DNA of 14,461 bases, taken from assembly GCA_014238445.1 (NCBI GenBank), contig JABABC010000158.1, positions 1 through 14,461 of the forward strand, written 5' to 3'. Of the stretch, positions 1 to 7,512 are shown piece by piece (position 1 is the first letter of the stretch; the number at the start of each line of letters is the position of its first letter). The position numbers and the translations under genes are program-made. The stretch is from Coxiellaceae bacterium. Its GTDB lineage: Bacteria; Pseudomonadota; Gammaproteobacteria; Coxiellales; Coxiellaceae. A model generated the notes under the pieces. The model had not been told where the DNA came from. It saw only the letters and a list, made by a program, of their open reading frames with translations, and searched no databases.

Positions 1-1130
1 ACAATGCCTTGACTGTCATGAAAATTATTTTGCCTATCATTCTTGTTATCTGCATCTTCATCATAGCGACCATGGATCACCACCCACTTTACCCAGCAAG
101 CGCATTCTCACCCCACGGCTTTCATGGCATATTTGCTGCCATTGCCTCAGGGGGCATTGTTTTTGCTTTCAATGGATTCAAACAAGCCTGCGAAATGGCA
201 GGTGAAGCAAAAAACCCAGGTACTGCACTACCCTTTGCTATCATTGGCTCGATTGCGATTTGCCTAACGATTTACCTACTGCTTCAATTTGCCTTTTTAA
301 CCTCACTGCAACCACAAAATATCTCACAGGGCTGGGCACACATCCACCTTCATCACAGCAACAGTCCTTTTACGACGGTACTATTACAAGATCACCTCAC
401 AGATCTTTTACCGTTACTATACCTTGGTGCAATCATTGGGCCGCTCGCAGCCGCACTCATGTACATGGCAAGCTCCAGTCGATCACTGTATGCCACCAGC
501 GCCCATGGCTGCCTACCCACCTTCCTACATCGCCTCAATCATCAAGGCAACCCAGCAAGGGCCATCCTGGTTAATTTCTTTGTTGGCATGTTAATGTTCT
601 CACCGCTACCAGGCTGGAAGGCCATGGTGACATTCCTGACATCCCTCATGGCAATCAGCTATGTCATTGGACCTATCAGTCTTCTGGCACTTCGACACCA
701 GATCCCCAATCAACCTCGCCTACTCAAACTACCTTTTCCAACATTATGGTCCTACTTCGCATTCTTTCTATGTAACTGCCTGGCTTATTGGAGCGGCTGG
801 GACATCATCTCCAAACTATTACTAGCCATCATTGCAGGTATTATTATTTTATTCGGGTATAGAATAATCAACACGACAGCTCGCAGCATCCCTTTGCACA
901 GTCGTTCAGCCCTGTGGTTATGGCCCTACTTTGGAGGATTAACTCTGATTTCATACCTTGGCTCATTCGGCCATGGGGCTAGCCTGCTCCCCTTTGGATG
1001 GGATATCTTCACAATATGGATTTTTAGTGCAGGTATCATGTGGCTTGCAATGCGCTTACGGTTAGCGCCTGAAGAAACTCAATGCTATATTGATGACTTA
1101 GAGCACCATTTACCTAAAACACAGTCATAG
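1..1130 (+). CDS. APC-family amino acid permease, 5' end cut off by the window
   Basis: This is the C-terminal part of an inner-membrane amino acid/polyamine/organocation (APC) transporter. The frame is open from base 3 to the left edge (the visible protein begins NALTVMKIILP), so the TTG at base 9 is probably an internal codon and the true start lies outside the window. About 375 residues are visible. They contain many hydrophobic segments, consistent with roughly the last two thirds of a 12-14 helix carrier. The loop with GEAKNPGTALP matches the family pattern of an acidic residue followed by KNP and LP. A later SRSLYATSAHGCLP stretch matches the conserved region after the eighth helix. Substrate cannot be read from the sequence; an amino acid or polyamine is likely from the family. 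The stop TAG is 8 bp from the thioesterase start, suggesting co-transcription. Confidence 0.85.
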   Translation, partial: NALTVMKIILPIILVICIFIIATMDHHPLYPASAFSPHGFHGIFAAIASGGIVFAFNGFKQACEMAGEAKNPGTALPFAIIGSIAICLTIYLLLQFAFLTSLQPQNISQGWAHIHLHHSNSPFTTVLLQDHLTDLLPLLYLGAIIGPLAAALMYMASSSRSLYATSAHGCLPTFLHRLNHQGNPARAILVNFFVGMLMFSPLPGWKAMVTFLTSLMAISYVIGPISLLALRHQIPNQPRLLKLPFPTLWSYFAFFLCNCLAYWSGWDIISKLLLAIIAGIIILFGYRIINTTARSIPLHSRSALWLWPYFGGLTLISYLGSFGHGASLLPFGWDIFTIWIFSAGIMWLAMRLRLAPEETQCYIDDLEHHLPKTQS

Positions 1131-1138
1131 GAAACCCC

Positions 1139-1618
1139 ATGGAAGAACAACGAAACAGCATTACCATGTCAGAAATCATGACACCGAACCAAGCAAACTT
1201 TGCAGGCAATATCCATGGCGGACAACTACTCAACTTCTTAGATAAAGTAGCCTATGCTTGTGCCGCACGATACTCTGGGCGTTATGTCGTCACTTTGTCC
1301 GTTGACCAAGTGGTTTTTAAACAACCTGTTCATGTTGGCAGTCTACTCACCTGCCTTGCCTCAGTAAACCATGTCGGCAACTCATCCATGGAAATTGGCA
1401 TTAAGGTCATTGCTGAAGACCTCTCAACAGGTACAGTGACCCACACAAATTCCTGTTTTTTCACAATGATTGCCTTAGATGACGACCATAAGCCGGTTAA
1501 GATTAAACCCTTAGCCTGCAACACTGAAGAACAAAAACGACGTTTCCAAGAGGCCGAGCTACGAAAAAAAATGCGAATTGAATTAGCTAAAAAGGAAAAG
1601 TCCATGCTTAAAAAATAA
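1139..1618 (+). CDS. Acyl-CoA thioesterase, hotdog fold, YciA/BACH-like
   Basis: Predicted cytosolic enzyme of 159 residues that hydrolyses acyl-CoA to free acid and CoA. It is a single hotdog domain. Near the N-terminus residues 14-35 read MTPNQAN..GNIHGGQLL..LD, the signature of the YciA/cytosolic acyl-CoA hydrolase family, with the expected Asn, the GG turn of the central helix, and Asp35. The segment TVTHTNSCFFTMIALD fits the last core strands. The tail (about residues 125-159) is rich in Lys, Arg and Glu and probably helical. The ATG at 1139 follows an AGGAAA ribosome site that overlaps the preceding TAG stop, so translation is probably coupled to the permease. The 3' end converges on trkH with only 17 bp between the two stop codons. 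Chain-length preference cannot be predicted. Confidence 0.88.
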   Translation: MEEQRNSITMSEIMTPNQANFAGNIHGGQLLNFLDKVAYACAARYSGRYVVTLSVDQVVFKQPVHVGSLLTCLASVNHVGNSSMEIGIKVIAEDLSTGTVTHTNSCFFTMIALDDDHKPVKIKPLACNTEEQKRRFQEAELRKKMRIELAKKEKSMLKK

Positions 1619-1634
1619 TAACGCAAGCCGTTAT
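1610..1634 (-). terminator. Probable rho-independent terminator after trkH
   Basis: Read on the minus strand, the hairpin ATAACG-GCTTG-CGTTAT (1634 down to 1618) starts one base past the trkH stop and is followed by TA and then six T residues (1615-1610). This is the layout of an intrinsic terminator for the trkH transcript. The stem is only 6 bp with two G:C pairs, so efficiency may be modest. On the plus strand no T-run follows the hairpin, so it would not serve the thioesterase gene. The site overlaps the last codons of that gene. Confidence 0.5.
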
Positions 1635-1635
1635 A

Positions 1636-3087
1636 TTAACGTCGCCAGTAACTCGGAGAAAATAAAACCACGATAGTAAATATCTCCAACCGCCCTAAGA
1701 ACATTGCAAAAATCAACAGCCACTTTTCTGCTGCATGCAGGTGGCTAAACCCTTGCGCCACATCACCTATTGAAGCTCCTGTATTAGCAATACAAACAAC
1801 TAAGGCACCAAACGCCGTCCTTAGATTCATCCCTGTTGCCAACAATAAGATCATTAGAAAGCAGAATAAAAACAGGTACACAGACATAAAACCCCAAATA
1901 GAATGAAGCACCTTGTCAGGCAACTTGCCACCGCCTCCATCCTTGAGTGATAAAACAGCATTCGGATGAATCAGCTGCTTAATTTCTCGACGCCCCTGCT
2001 CTTTGATCAGCAAATACCGAATGACCTTAATACCACCACTGGTTGAGCCACCACACCCACCCACAATAGCAACAATCATTAACAAAATTGGAATAAAGGT
2101 TGGCCACTGATTAAAATCAACCGTAGTAAAGCCTGTTGTGCTCGCTAAAGACACCACTGTGAATAACACGTTAAAGGGGTTATGCACAATAGAATAGTGG
2201 TACCCAATAATCATATACAAAGAAATCACAGCAGAGACGATTAATACAATCCTTAAAAAGACGATAAACTCATAGTCTCTCCAATAGGTTGATAATTTAC
2301 GTGACGATAAAAAATAAAAATGCAATGCGAAATTACAAGAGCCCAATATCATAAATACGATAGCAGCAACATCCACTGCTGGGTTTTTGTAGAAGGCAAA
2401 ACTCGATTCGTGCAAACTAAAGCCGCCCGTTGCAACGGTACCAAAACTTTCACCCAAAGCATCAAAAAAACTTAACCCACAAGCCCAATAGACTAATGTG
2501 CATGCTATCGTCAAACCCACATAAATTAACCATAGCGACTTGGCGGTTTGTGCAATCCGGGGTTTTAACTTAGAAGTTTTCAATGGTCCAACAACTTCTG
2601 CACGATAAAGCTGCATCCCTCCCACCCCCAAAATCGGCATAATAGCTACCGCCAAAACAATAATACCCATGCCACCTAAAAACTGTAACTGTTGCCGATA
2701 ATACAAAATAGACCTGGGCAAGTCGGACAGGTGCGTTAACACCGTCGCTCCGGTCGTTGTAATGCCAGAAACAGACTCAAAGGCTGCATCAGTAAATCCA
2801 ATGTGCGTGTAATGATTCAACCATAAAGGAATTGCGCCAAACATAGATAACACAAACCATAAAAATGTAACTACAAAAAAACCATCACGCGTTCTTAACT
2901 CATAGTGATAATTCCTAAAGGGATACCATAAGATAAACCCTGTGGTAACAGTGATCAAAAAAGCCGAGATGAAAGCTAAATACACCTGCTCGTGAAAAAC
3001 GACGTCCACAATCAACGGCGTTAACATGGACAAGCTAAAAATCATTAACAACATGCCGAGCAATTTAAAACAGACATAAACTCTCAT
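1636..3087 (-). CDS. trkH: TrkH-family potassium uptake channel subunit
   Basis: Membrane-embedded, K+-conducting subunit of a Trk system. At 483 residues it is the same length as E. coli TrkH. Four M1-P-M2 repeats can be followed by their filter loops: TTTGAT with Gly113, TVATGG with Gly221, STTGF with Gly319, and NTGAS with Gly437. The glycine- and serine-rich intramembrane gating loop GGCGGSTSGG lies around residues 343-352. The last helix carries the conserved GRLEIF (Arg466), a position implicated in gating in characterised TrkH proteins. The gene starts 10 bp after trkA, and the two are clearly one transcriptional unit with the regulatory subunit first. A terminator follows directly. 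No defects are visible. The start ATG at 3087 gives the usual cytoplasmic N-terminus and first helix. Confidence 0.95.
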   Translation of the reverse strand: MRVYVCFKLLGMLLMIFSLSMLTPLIVDVVFHEQVYLAFISAFLITVTTGFILWYPFRNYHYELRTRDGFFVVTFLWFVLSMFGAIPLWLNHYTHIGFTDAAFESVSGITTTGATVLTHLSDLPRSILYYRQQLQFLGGMGIIVLAVAIMPILGVGGMQLYRAEVVGPLKTSKLKPRIAQTAKSLWLIYVGLTIACTLVYWACGLSFFDALGESFGTVATGGFSLHESSFAFYKNPAVDVAAIVFMILGSCNFALHFYFLSSRKLSTYWRDYEFIVFLRIVLIVSAVISLYMIIGYHYSIVHNPFNVLFTVVSLASTTGFTTVDFNQWPTFIPILLMIVAIVGGCGGSTSGGIKVIRYLLIKEQGRREIKQLIHPNAVLSLKDGGGGKLPDKVLHSIWGFMSVYLFLFCFLMILLLATGMNLRTAFGALVVCIANTGASIGDVAQGFSHLHAAEKWLLIFAMFLGRLEIFTIVVLFSPSYWRR

Positions 3088-3097
3088 GACTTAACCC

Positions 3098-4468
3098 TTA
3101 GAAGAAATCCGCACTGACTTGAAATAACTTTTCCACTTCCTTCAATCGCTGCGTGTTACCCACCACTACCACCACATGATCTTCGGCCTCAATCACAAAC
3201 GCATTATTAGGCAAAATCAACTCATTGGAACGAATAATCCCACCGATAGAAATACCTTTAGGCCATGAAACATCACCCAGCGATCGCCCCACTAATACAG
3301 AGGTCTTCTGATCCCCATGAACTTTAAACTCTATCACATCAGTTTGTCCGTGGCGCAATTCATGCACATGACGAACATCGCCCTTTCTTAAATGGGGTAA
3401 AATAGAACCGATCGTAATTTGCTGCGGAGAAATCGCCACATTTATCGGTGTATCCTGAATCATATCGACATAGGCTGTGCGCGTGATCAAAGCCATCACT
3501 TGCTTGGCGCCTAAACGTTTCGCCTGTAATGAGGCAATCATATTATCTTCATCATCATCAGTGACCGCACAAAAAACATCGACACTATCAATATTTTCAT
3601 TTCTCAATAAATCTCGATCACACGCATCACCATGCAACACAGTGACCTGAAGCCTATCGGCAATGAACTCGCAACGCTGAAGGTCTCGATCCACAACCTT
3701 AACAGCGTAATCGTGCTGCAAAGCTTCTGCCAAACACCCACCAATACCTCCGCCACCTGCAATCATAACGCGATGATAAGGTGCTTCAATACGACGAAAA
3801 GCCGCCAATATGACATGTGCCCGCTCTTCTTTACAAACAAAATACACTTCATCACCCACCTCAATGGTCAACGTTTCATCTTGAGGTACCAGGTCATCTC
3901 CTCGAAAAATGGCAGCGATATTAAATACGTCACCAGACAATACATCATTAATTTCGACTAGCGTCTTACCGACACAGAGCCCACCGTAAAACACTTTAAC
4001 ACCAACTAATTTGATAGAACCATCACCCAGATCAATTACCTTTAGTGCACCAGGGTGTGCAATCAATTGTTGAATAAAGCGTGTTACTAATTGTTCTGGA
4101 CTAATAAACACATCAATGGGTAAATTCTCACTACCAAACAACTCATCACGAATCAAATAGTGCTGAGAGCGAATGCGTGCAATTTTCTTATCGACATTAA
4201 ATAAAGAATAAGCCACCTGACACGCCACCATATTAACTTCATCACTGTCCGTCACAGCCAACAACATATCAGCCCTTTCTGCGCCAGCTTCACGCAGCAC
4301 CTCAGGAAATGACCCGTGACCACAGACCGTGCGCAAATCCAATTTTTCAGCAATCTCCATTAATGCTTGACTATCGTCACTCACCAATGTGATATCATGG
4401 CTCTCATCAATCAAATTACTGGCCAATGACAAGCCCACATGGCCTGAACCTAAAATTATTATTTTCAT
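3098..4468 (-). CDS. trkA: Trk system potassium uptake regulatory protein TrkA
   Basis: Peripheral cytoplasmic subunit that binds NAD(H) and adenine nucleotides and gates TrkH. At 456 residues it has the duplicated architecture of gammaproteobacterial TrkA: TrkA-N (about 1-120), TrkA-C (about 140-225), TrkA-N (about 232-350), TrkA-C (about 370-453). The first Rossmann loop is GSGHVG (7-12) and the second is GGGGIG (238-243). The second domain has VVD (Asp260) at the end of strand two, the usual ribose-binding acidic residue; the first has SDD at the matching place. Conserved AVTDSDEVNM and AVTDDDEDNM segments occur in the two N domains. The gene lies 15 bp after the ABC permease stop with a purine-rich ribosome site (AGTAGGGA), so it appears to be transcribed with the exporter genes. 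The usual partner ATPase (TrkE/SapD) is not in this window. Confidence 0.95.
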   Translation of the reverse strand: MKIIILGSGHVGLSLASNLIDESHDITLVSDDSQALMEIAEKLDLRTVCGHGSFPEVLREAGAERADMLLAVTDSDEVNMVACQVAYSLFNVDKKIARIRSQHYLIRDELFGSENLPIDVFISPEQLVTRFIQQLIAHPGALKVIDLGDGSIKLVGVKVFYGGLCVGKTLVEINDVLSGDVFNIAAIFRGDDLVPQDETLTIEVGDEVYFVCKEERAHVILAAFRRIEAPYHRVMIAGGGGIGGCLAEALQHDYAVKVVDRDLQRCEFIADRLQVTVLHGDACDRDLLRNENIDSVDVFCAVTDDDEDNMIASLQAKRLGAKQVMALITRTAYVDMIQDTPINVAISPQQITIGSILPHLRKGDVRHVHELRHGQTDVIEFKVHGDQKTSVLVGRSLGDVSWPKGISIGGIIRSNELILPNNAFVIEAEDHVVVVVGNTQRLKEVEKLFQVSADFF

Positions 4469-4483
4469 ATTCCCTACTACTCT

Positions 4484-5671
4484 TCATGACTCAGAAAATG
4501 TTTGCACTGGATCCAACCGTGATGCATTCACTGCTGGATAAATGCCTGAAATAATACCCACTAAGACTGACACAAAAAACCCCAAGAGAGGCGGCAAACT
4601 ATAGAAATGATAAGCCCATCCACTGAATAATGCCAGTATTAGCGAAATCAATACACCCATAACAATCCCAACAAAACCACCCAAAACAGTTAATACGATC
4701 GACTCCATCAAAAACATCTTTAAGATATCAGCTCGTTGAGCACCCACTGCCATACGAATACCAATTTCCTTACGCCGCTCGATCACTGACACCAACATAA
4801 TATTCATGACACCAATGCCACCGACTAACAGTGCTATCCCTCCAATGGAGGCCAATAAAAGCGTAAACGTTGTGCGCTGCTTACTCACTACATCAATAAT
4901 ACTTTGAGGATCACGAAACCGAACGATTTTCAAAGGTGCCAGCTGAAGCATTAATGCTTCTAATTGCTGCTGAACCACTTTTAAATGATCGTCACCTGAT
5001 AATTTAAACAGTACTTCTTTAATATCATCATGGCCCGTTATTGAAAAGGCTGCCGTTAACGGAACAATAATCCCTTGATCAATATCCGCATAAAATAACA
5101 CACTGGGCTTCCACGGTTTGGCAATGCCCACAACCGTAAACATCTGACTACCCACCATCACCTGACTATAGAGTGGATCCACACCTTGATGTTGAATTTT
5201 CTGCGCTAACTTTGACCCAACCACACAAAATAACTGACCGCGATCTAATAAGCTCACAGCTCGCCCTACGGCAATACCCACCTTTGCAACCCGGTAAAAT
5301 GCCTGAGTCACCCCAATTACACCGACATCTGACGTAACACCACTCGCATAGAGACTGACATAACCTTGCGCCACTGGGGCCACTGATTGAATCCTTGCTG
5401 AGGCATGATATAGCTGAGGCACTTCACTAGCCGTCAGCCCAACGGTTTGATCCGATCGCTCACCTGGCTTATTAACTAACACCAAAGCAATCACATCCGT
5501 CCCTAATGACTTGAAATGTGATAATGCTTCATCTGTTGCCATATGACCACAGGATAACAAGGCAACCACGGCACCAGAACCGACAACGATTCCCAGCATG
5601 GCCAATAATGACCGCAGTTTTGATGCCAACAAATGATGCAATGCTGCTCGACCATGTGCAAACCAACCCAT
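4484..5671 (-). CDS. MacB-type ABC transporter permease (FtsX/MacB family), stand-alone
   Basis: Inner-membrane permease of a MacB-type (mechanotransmission) ABC exporter, 395 residues. Order: short cytoplasmic N-terminus, first membrane helix (about 21-43), a large periplasmic MacB-PCD-like domain (about 45-268), then three helices (about 270-294, 322-349, 360-384). The stretch IERRKEIGIRMAVGA (297-311) between helices two and three is the family hallmark. Family members usually end in a sequence like RLDPxEALR; this one ends RLDPVQTFSES, a divergent tail. In E. coli MacB the ATPase and permease are fused; here they are separate genes, as in YknYZ-like systems. The gene starts 7 bp after the ATPase stop, with a GAGGAG ribosome site inside the ATPase's last codons. 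Together with the adaptor and TolC homologue it would form an efflux pump for an unknown substrate. Confidence 0.9.
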   Translation of the reverse strand: MGWFAHGRAALHHLLASKLRSLLAMLGIVVGSGAVVALLSCGHMATDEALSHFKSLGTDVIALVLVNKPGERSDQTVGLTASEVPQLYHASARIQSVAPVAQGYVSLYASGVTSDVGVIGVTQAFYRVAKVGIAVGRAVSLLDRGQLFCVVGSKLAQKIQHQGVDPLYSQVMVGSQMFTVVGIAKPWKPSVLFYADIDQGIIVPLTAAFSITGHDDIKEVLFKLSGDDHLKVVQQQLEALMLQLAPLKIVRFRDPQSIIDVVSKQRTTFTLLLASIGGIALLVGGIGVMNIMLVSVIERRKEIGIRMAVGAQRADILKMFLMESIVLTVLGGFVGIVMGVLISLILALFSGWAYHFYSLPPLLGFFVSVLVGIISGIYPAVNASRLDPVQTFSES

Positions 5672-5678
5672 AAATACC

Positions 5679-6341
5679 CTACTCCTCTACAAGTCCATCA
5701 CGTAAACGCACCTTACGCTGACAATGATCAGCAACACGCTCATCATGCGTAATCATTATCACAGCAACGTCTTGCGCCACTTCCTGTAGCAACTCCATGA
5801 CCATCGACCCCGTTTCTGAATCCAAAGCTCCAGTTGGCTCATCCGCTAAAATTAACTGAGGCTCCCCCACCAAAGCGCGAGCTATGGCGACACGTTGTTG
5901 CTGCCCACCGGATAATTCAGCAGGCTTGTGATGCACATGCTCAGCCAAGCCCATGTGATCCAACTGCCTCATCGCTTTTGCATGGGCCTCCTTTTGAGAA
6001 TAGTGACGATACCGCAATGGCAATGCCACGTTATCGAGTGCACTATAGCGTGGTAATAATAAAAACTGCTGGAAAACAAAACCAATCCATTCATTACGCA
6101 ATTTCGCCCGCTCATGAACTGCTAACGTTGAAACATCACGCCCTAATAGTTGATACAAACCAGACGTGGCATGATCTAACAGCCCCATAATGTGCATCAG
6201 CGTGGATTTCCCGGAACCTGAAGGCCCAATAATCGCAACCCACTCGCCGGAGCGCACCGTCAATGAAACTCCTTTTAATGCTTCATACTCCTGCGACTCA
6301 CCCGCGGAGTAGGTTTTAGTGATGTTCAATATATCAATCAT
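5679..6341 (-). CDS. MacB/LolD-type ABC transporter ATP-binding protein
   Basis: Cytoplasmic ATPase that powers the neighbouring permease. It has 220 residues, the normal size for a stand-alone MacB/LolD/YknY-type ATPase. All ABC motifs are intact: Walker A GPSGSGKS (39-46), Q-loop around FVFQQF (Gln91/Gln92), signature LSGGQ (143-147), Walker B LILADE (163-168) with Glu168, D-loop GALD (171-174) and H-loop THD (His199). The phrase MHIMGLLD after Walker A and the DEPTGALDS segment place it in the MacB subfamily rather than among importer ATPases. Its start codon lies inside the end of the adaptor gene (8-base overlap), which implies translational coupling. LolD is an alternative by sequence class, but the MacA-like and TolC-like neighbours favour an efflux or export role. 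Confidence 0.93.
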   Translation of the reverse strand: MIDILNITKTYSAGESQEYEALKGVSLTVRSGEWVAIIGPSGSGKSTLMHIMGLLDHATSGLYQLLGRDVSTLAVHERAKLRNEWIGFVFQQFLLLPRYSALDNVALPLRYRHYSQKEAHAKAMRQLDHMGLAEHVHHKPAELSGGQQQRVAIARALVGEPQLILADEPTGALDSETGSMVMELLQEVAQDVAVIMITHDERVADHCQRKVRLRDGLVEE

Positions 6342-7512
6342 TCATCAACACCTGATCACCTGCTTTCAAGCCACTGACAATCACCACCTCAGAAGGCGTT
6401 GTTAACCCTGTCACAACAATTACTTTTTTTATGGTCCCGTCTTTCAGTCGCTGCCTCACAATTGCATGATGCCCATCAAAAACCACCGCTGACAGAGGCA
6501 CCATCAGCGCTGAATCAGCCACAATATTTAACTGCACCTTACACGTCATCCCCACCTTAATATGCACCAAATCTTCCGAGCTTACTGTAGGAACAATAAC
6601 ATGCAATGGAAACTGGGATAGTGAACGCCCACCACTGGCGTTAGGCTCTGCTTGCAAAGAAACACTACTCACCTTACCTTGCAAATGAATCCCGGGAAAA
6701 GCATCACTCGTAATTGTTGCTGGCATGCCAGGATGTAAACGATTAATACTATCCTCAGAAGCCACCAAATCAACGGACAGTCCAGACAAATCACCGATAC
6801 TTAACATCAATTGGCCTTCACTTAATTTACTACCCACGTGAAGAGCATCCGAAATATCATCACTACTGGTATCTCCGCCTTGATCAATAGGAAACAAAGC
6901 TACGCCACTCCCTGTCGCCTTAATATCAATATGATCAAATTGCTTGGTAAGCAATGGCGCCAACTGATCTTGATCGGCTAATGATAACTTTTCAATTTCG
7001 CGAGGATCGATATGAATTTTATGTAACAAAGTCTCTAACTCAAACTTAGACTGCATATACGACAGCGCATCATTCTGGAAGCTGCTTTGTGAACTTAAAA
7101 AATCACTTTTAGACGAAACACCCGCCTGATAAAGCATCTTCACACCTGCAAAATCTTCTCGCGCATTATAGTAAGCACTCTTCTTCGATAAATATTCCGT
7201 CACGACTTTTTTAAAGTCTTCTGACAGTTGTAGTGAACTCATCGCCGCAATCACACCCCCTTTCTTCAAAGTATCGCCATAATGAAAATGCAGTTCAGTT
7301 AAACGTCCGTCAAATGGACTCACTACAGAAAAAATCTTAATCGGCTCAATGACACCTCGATAATACAGTGGCAGATCCGGGGTCTTTTTTTCAACCGTCA
7401 CTATCTGCTGCTTGACCGTATCATCTTTATCAGAGGATGAGTGGCACCCGGAACAACACAACACTAAACCAAAGCAGCATAGCATTGAAATTTTTAGAAA
7501 AAACCGCATCAT
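6334..7512 (-). CDS. Periplasmic adaptor (membrane fusion protein) of the ABC exporter, MacA/HlyD-like
   Basis: This 392-residue protein should bridge the inner-membrane permease and the outer-membrane channel. After a hydrophobic, Cys-rich N-terminus (1-23) it has a lipoyl-type half-motif around SPFDGRLTELHFHYGDTL, a helical region (about residues 100-180), then beta-barrel and membrane-proximal domains with SVDLVASEDSINRLHPGM and VHIKVGMTCKVQL. The end, GLTTPSEVVIVSGLKAGDQV, is typical of the family. The N-terminus may be a lipoprotein signal with Cys23 (CSGC) as the modified residue, though position -3 is Cys, which is unusual; otherwise it is a signal anchor. The start ATG overlaps the TolC-gene stop by one base (TAATG), and a second ATG follows immediately. 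Exact subfamily and substrate are unknown. Confidence 0.85.
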   Translation of the reverse strand: MMRFFLKISMLCCFGLVLCCSGCHSSSDKDDTVKQQIVTVEKKTPDLPLYYRGVIEPIKIFSVVSPFDGRLTELHFHYGDTLKKGGVIAAMSSLQLSEDFKKVVTEYLSKKSAYYNAREDFAGVKMLYQAGVSSKSDFLSSQSSFQNDALSYMQSKFELETLLHKIHIDPREIEKLSLADQDQLAPLLTKQFDHIDIKATGSGVALFPIDQGGDTSSDDISDALHVGSKLSEGQLMLSIGDLSGLSVDLVASEDSINRLHPGMPATITSDAFPGIHLQGKVSSVSLQAEPNASGGRSLSQFPLHVIVPTVSSEDLVHIKVGMTCKVQLNIVADSALMVPLSAVVFDGHHAIVRQRLKDGTIKKVIVVTGLTTPSEVVIVSGLKAGDQVLMND

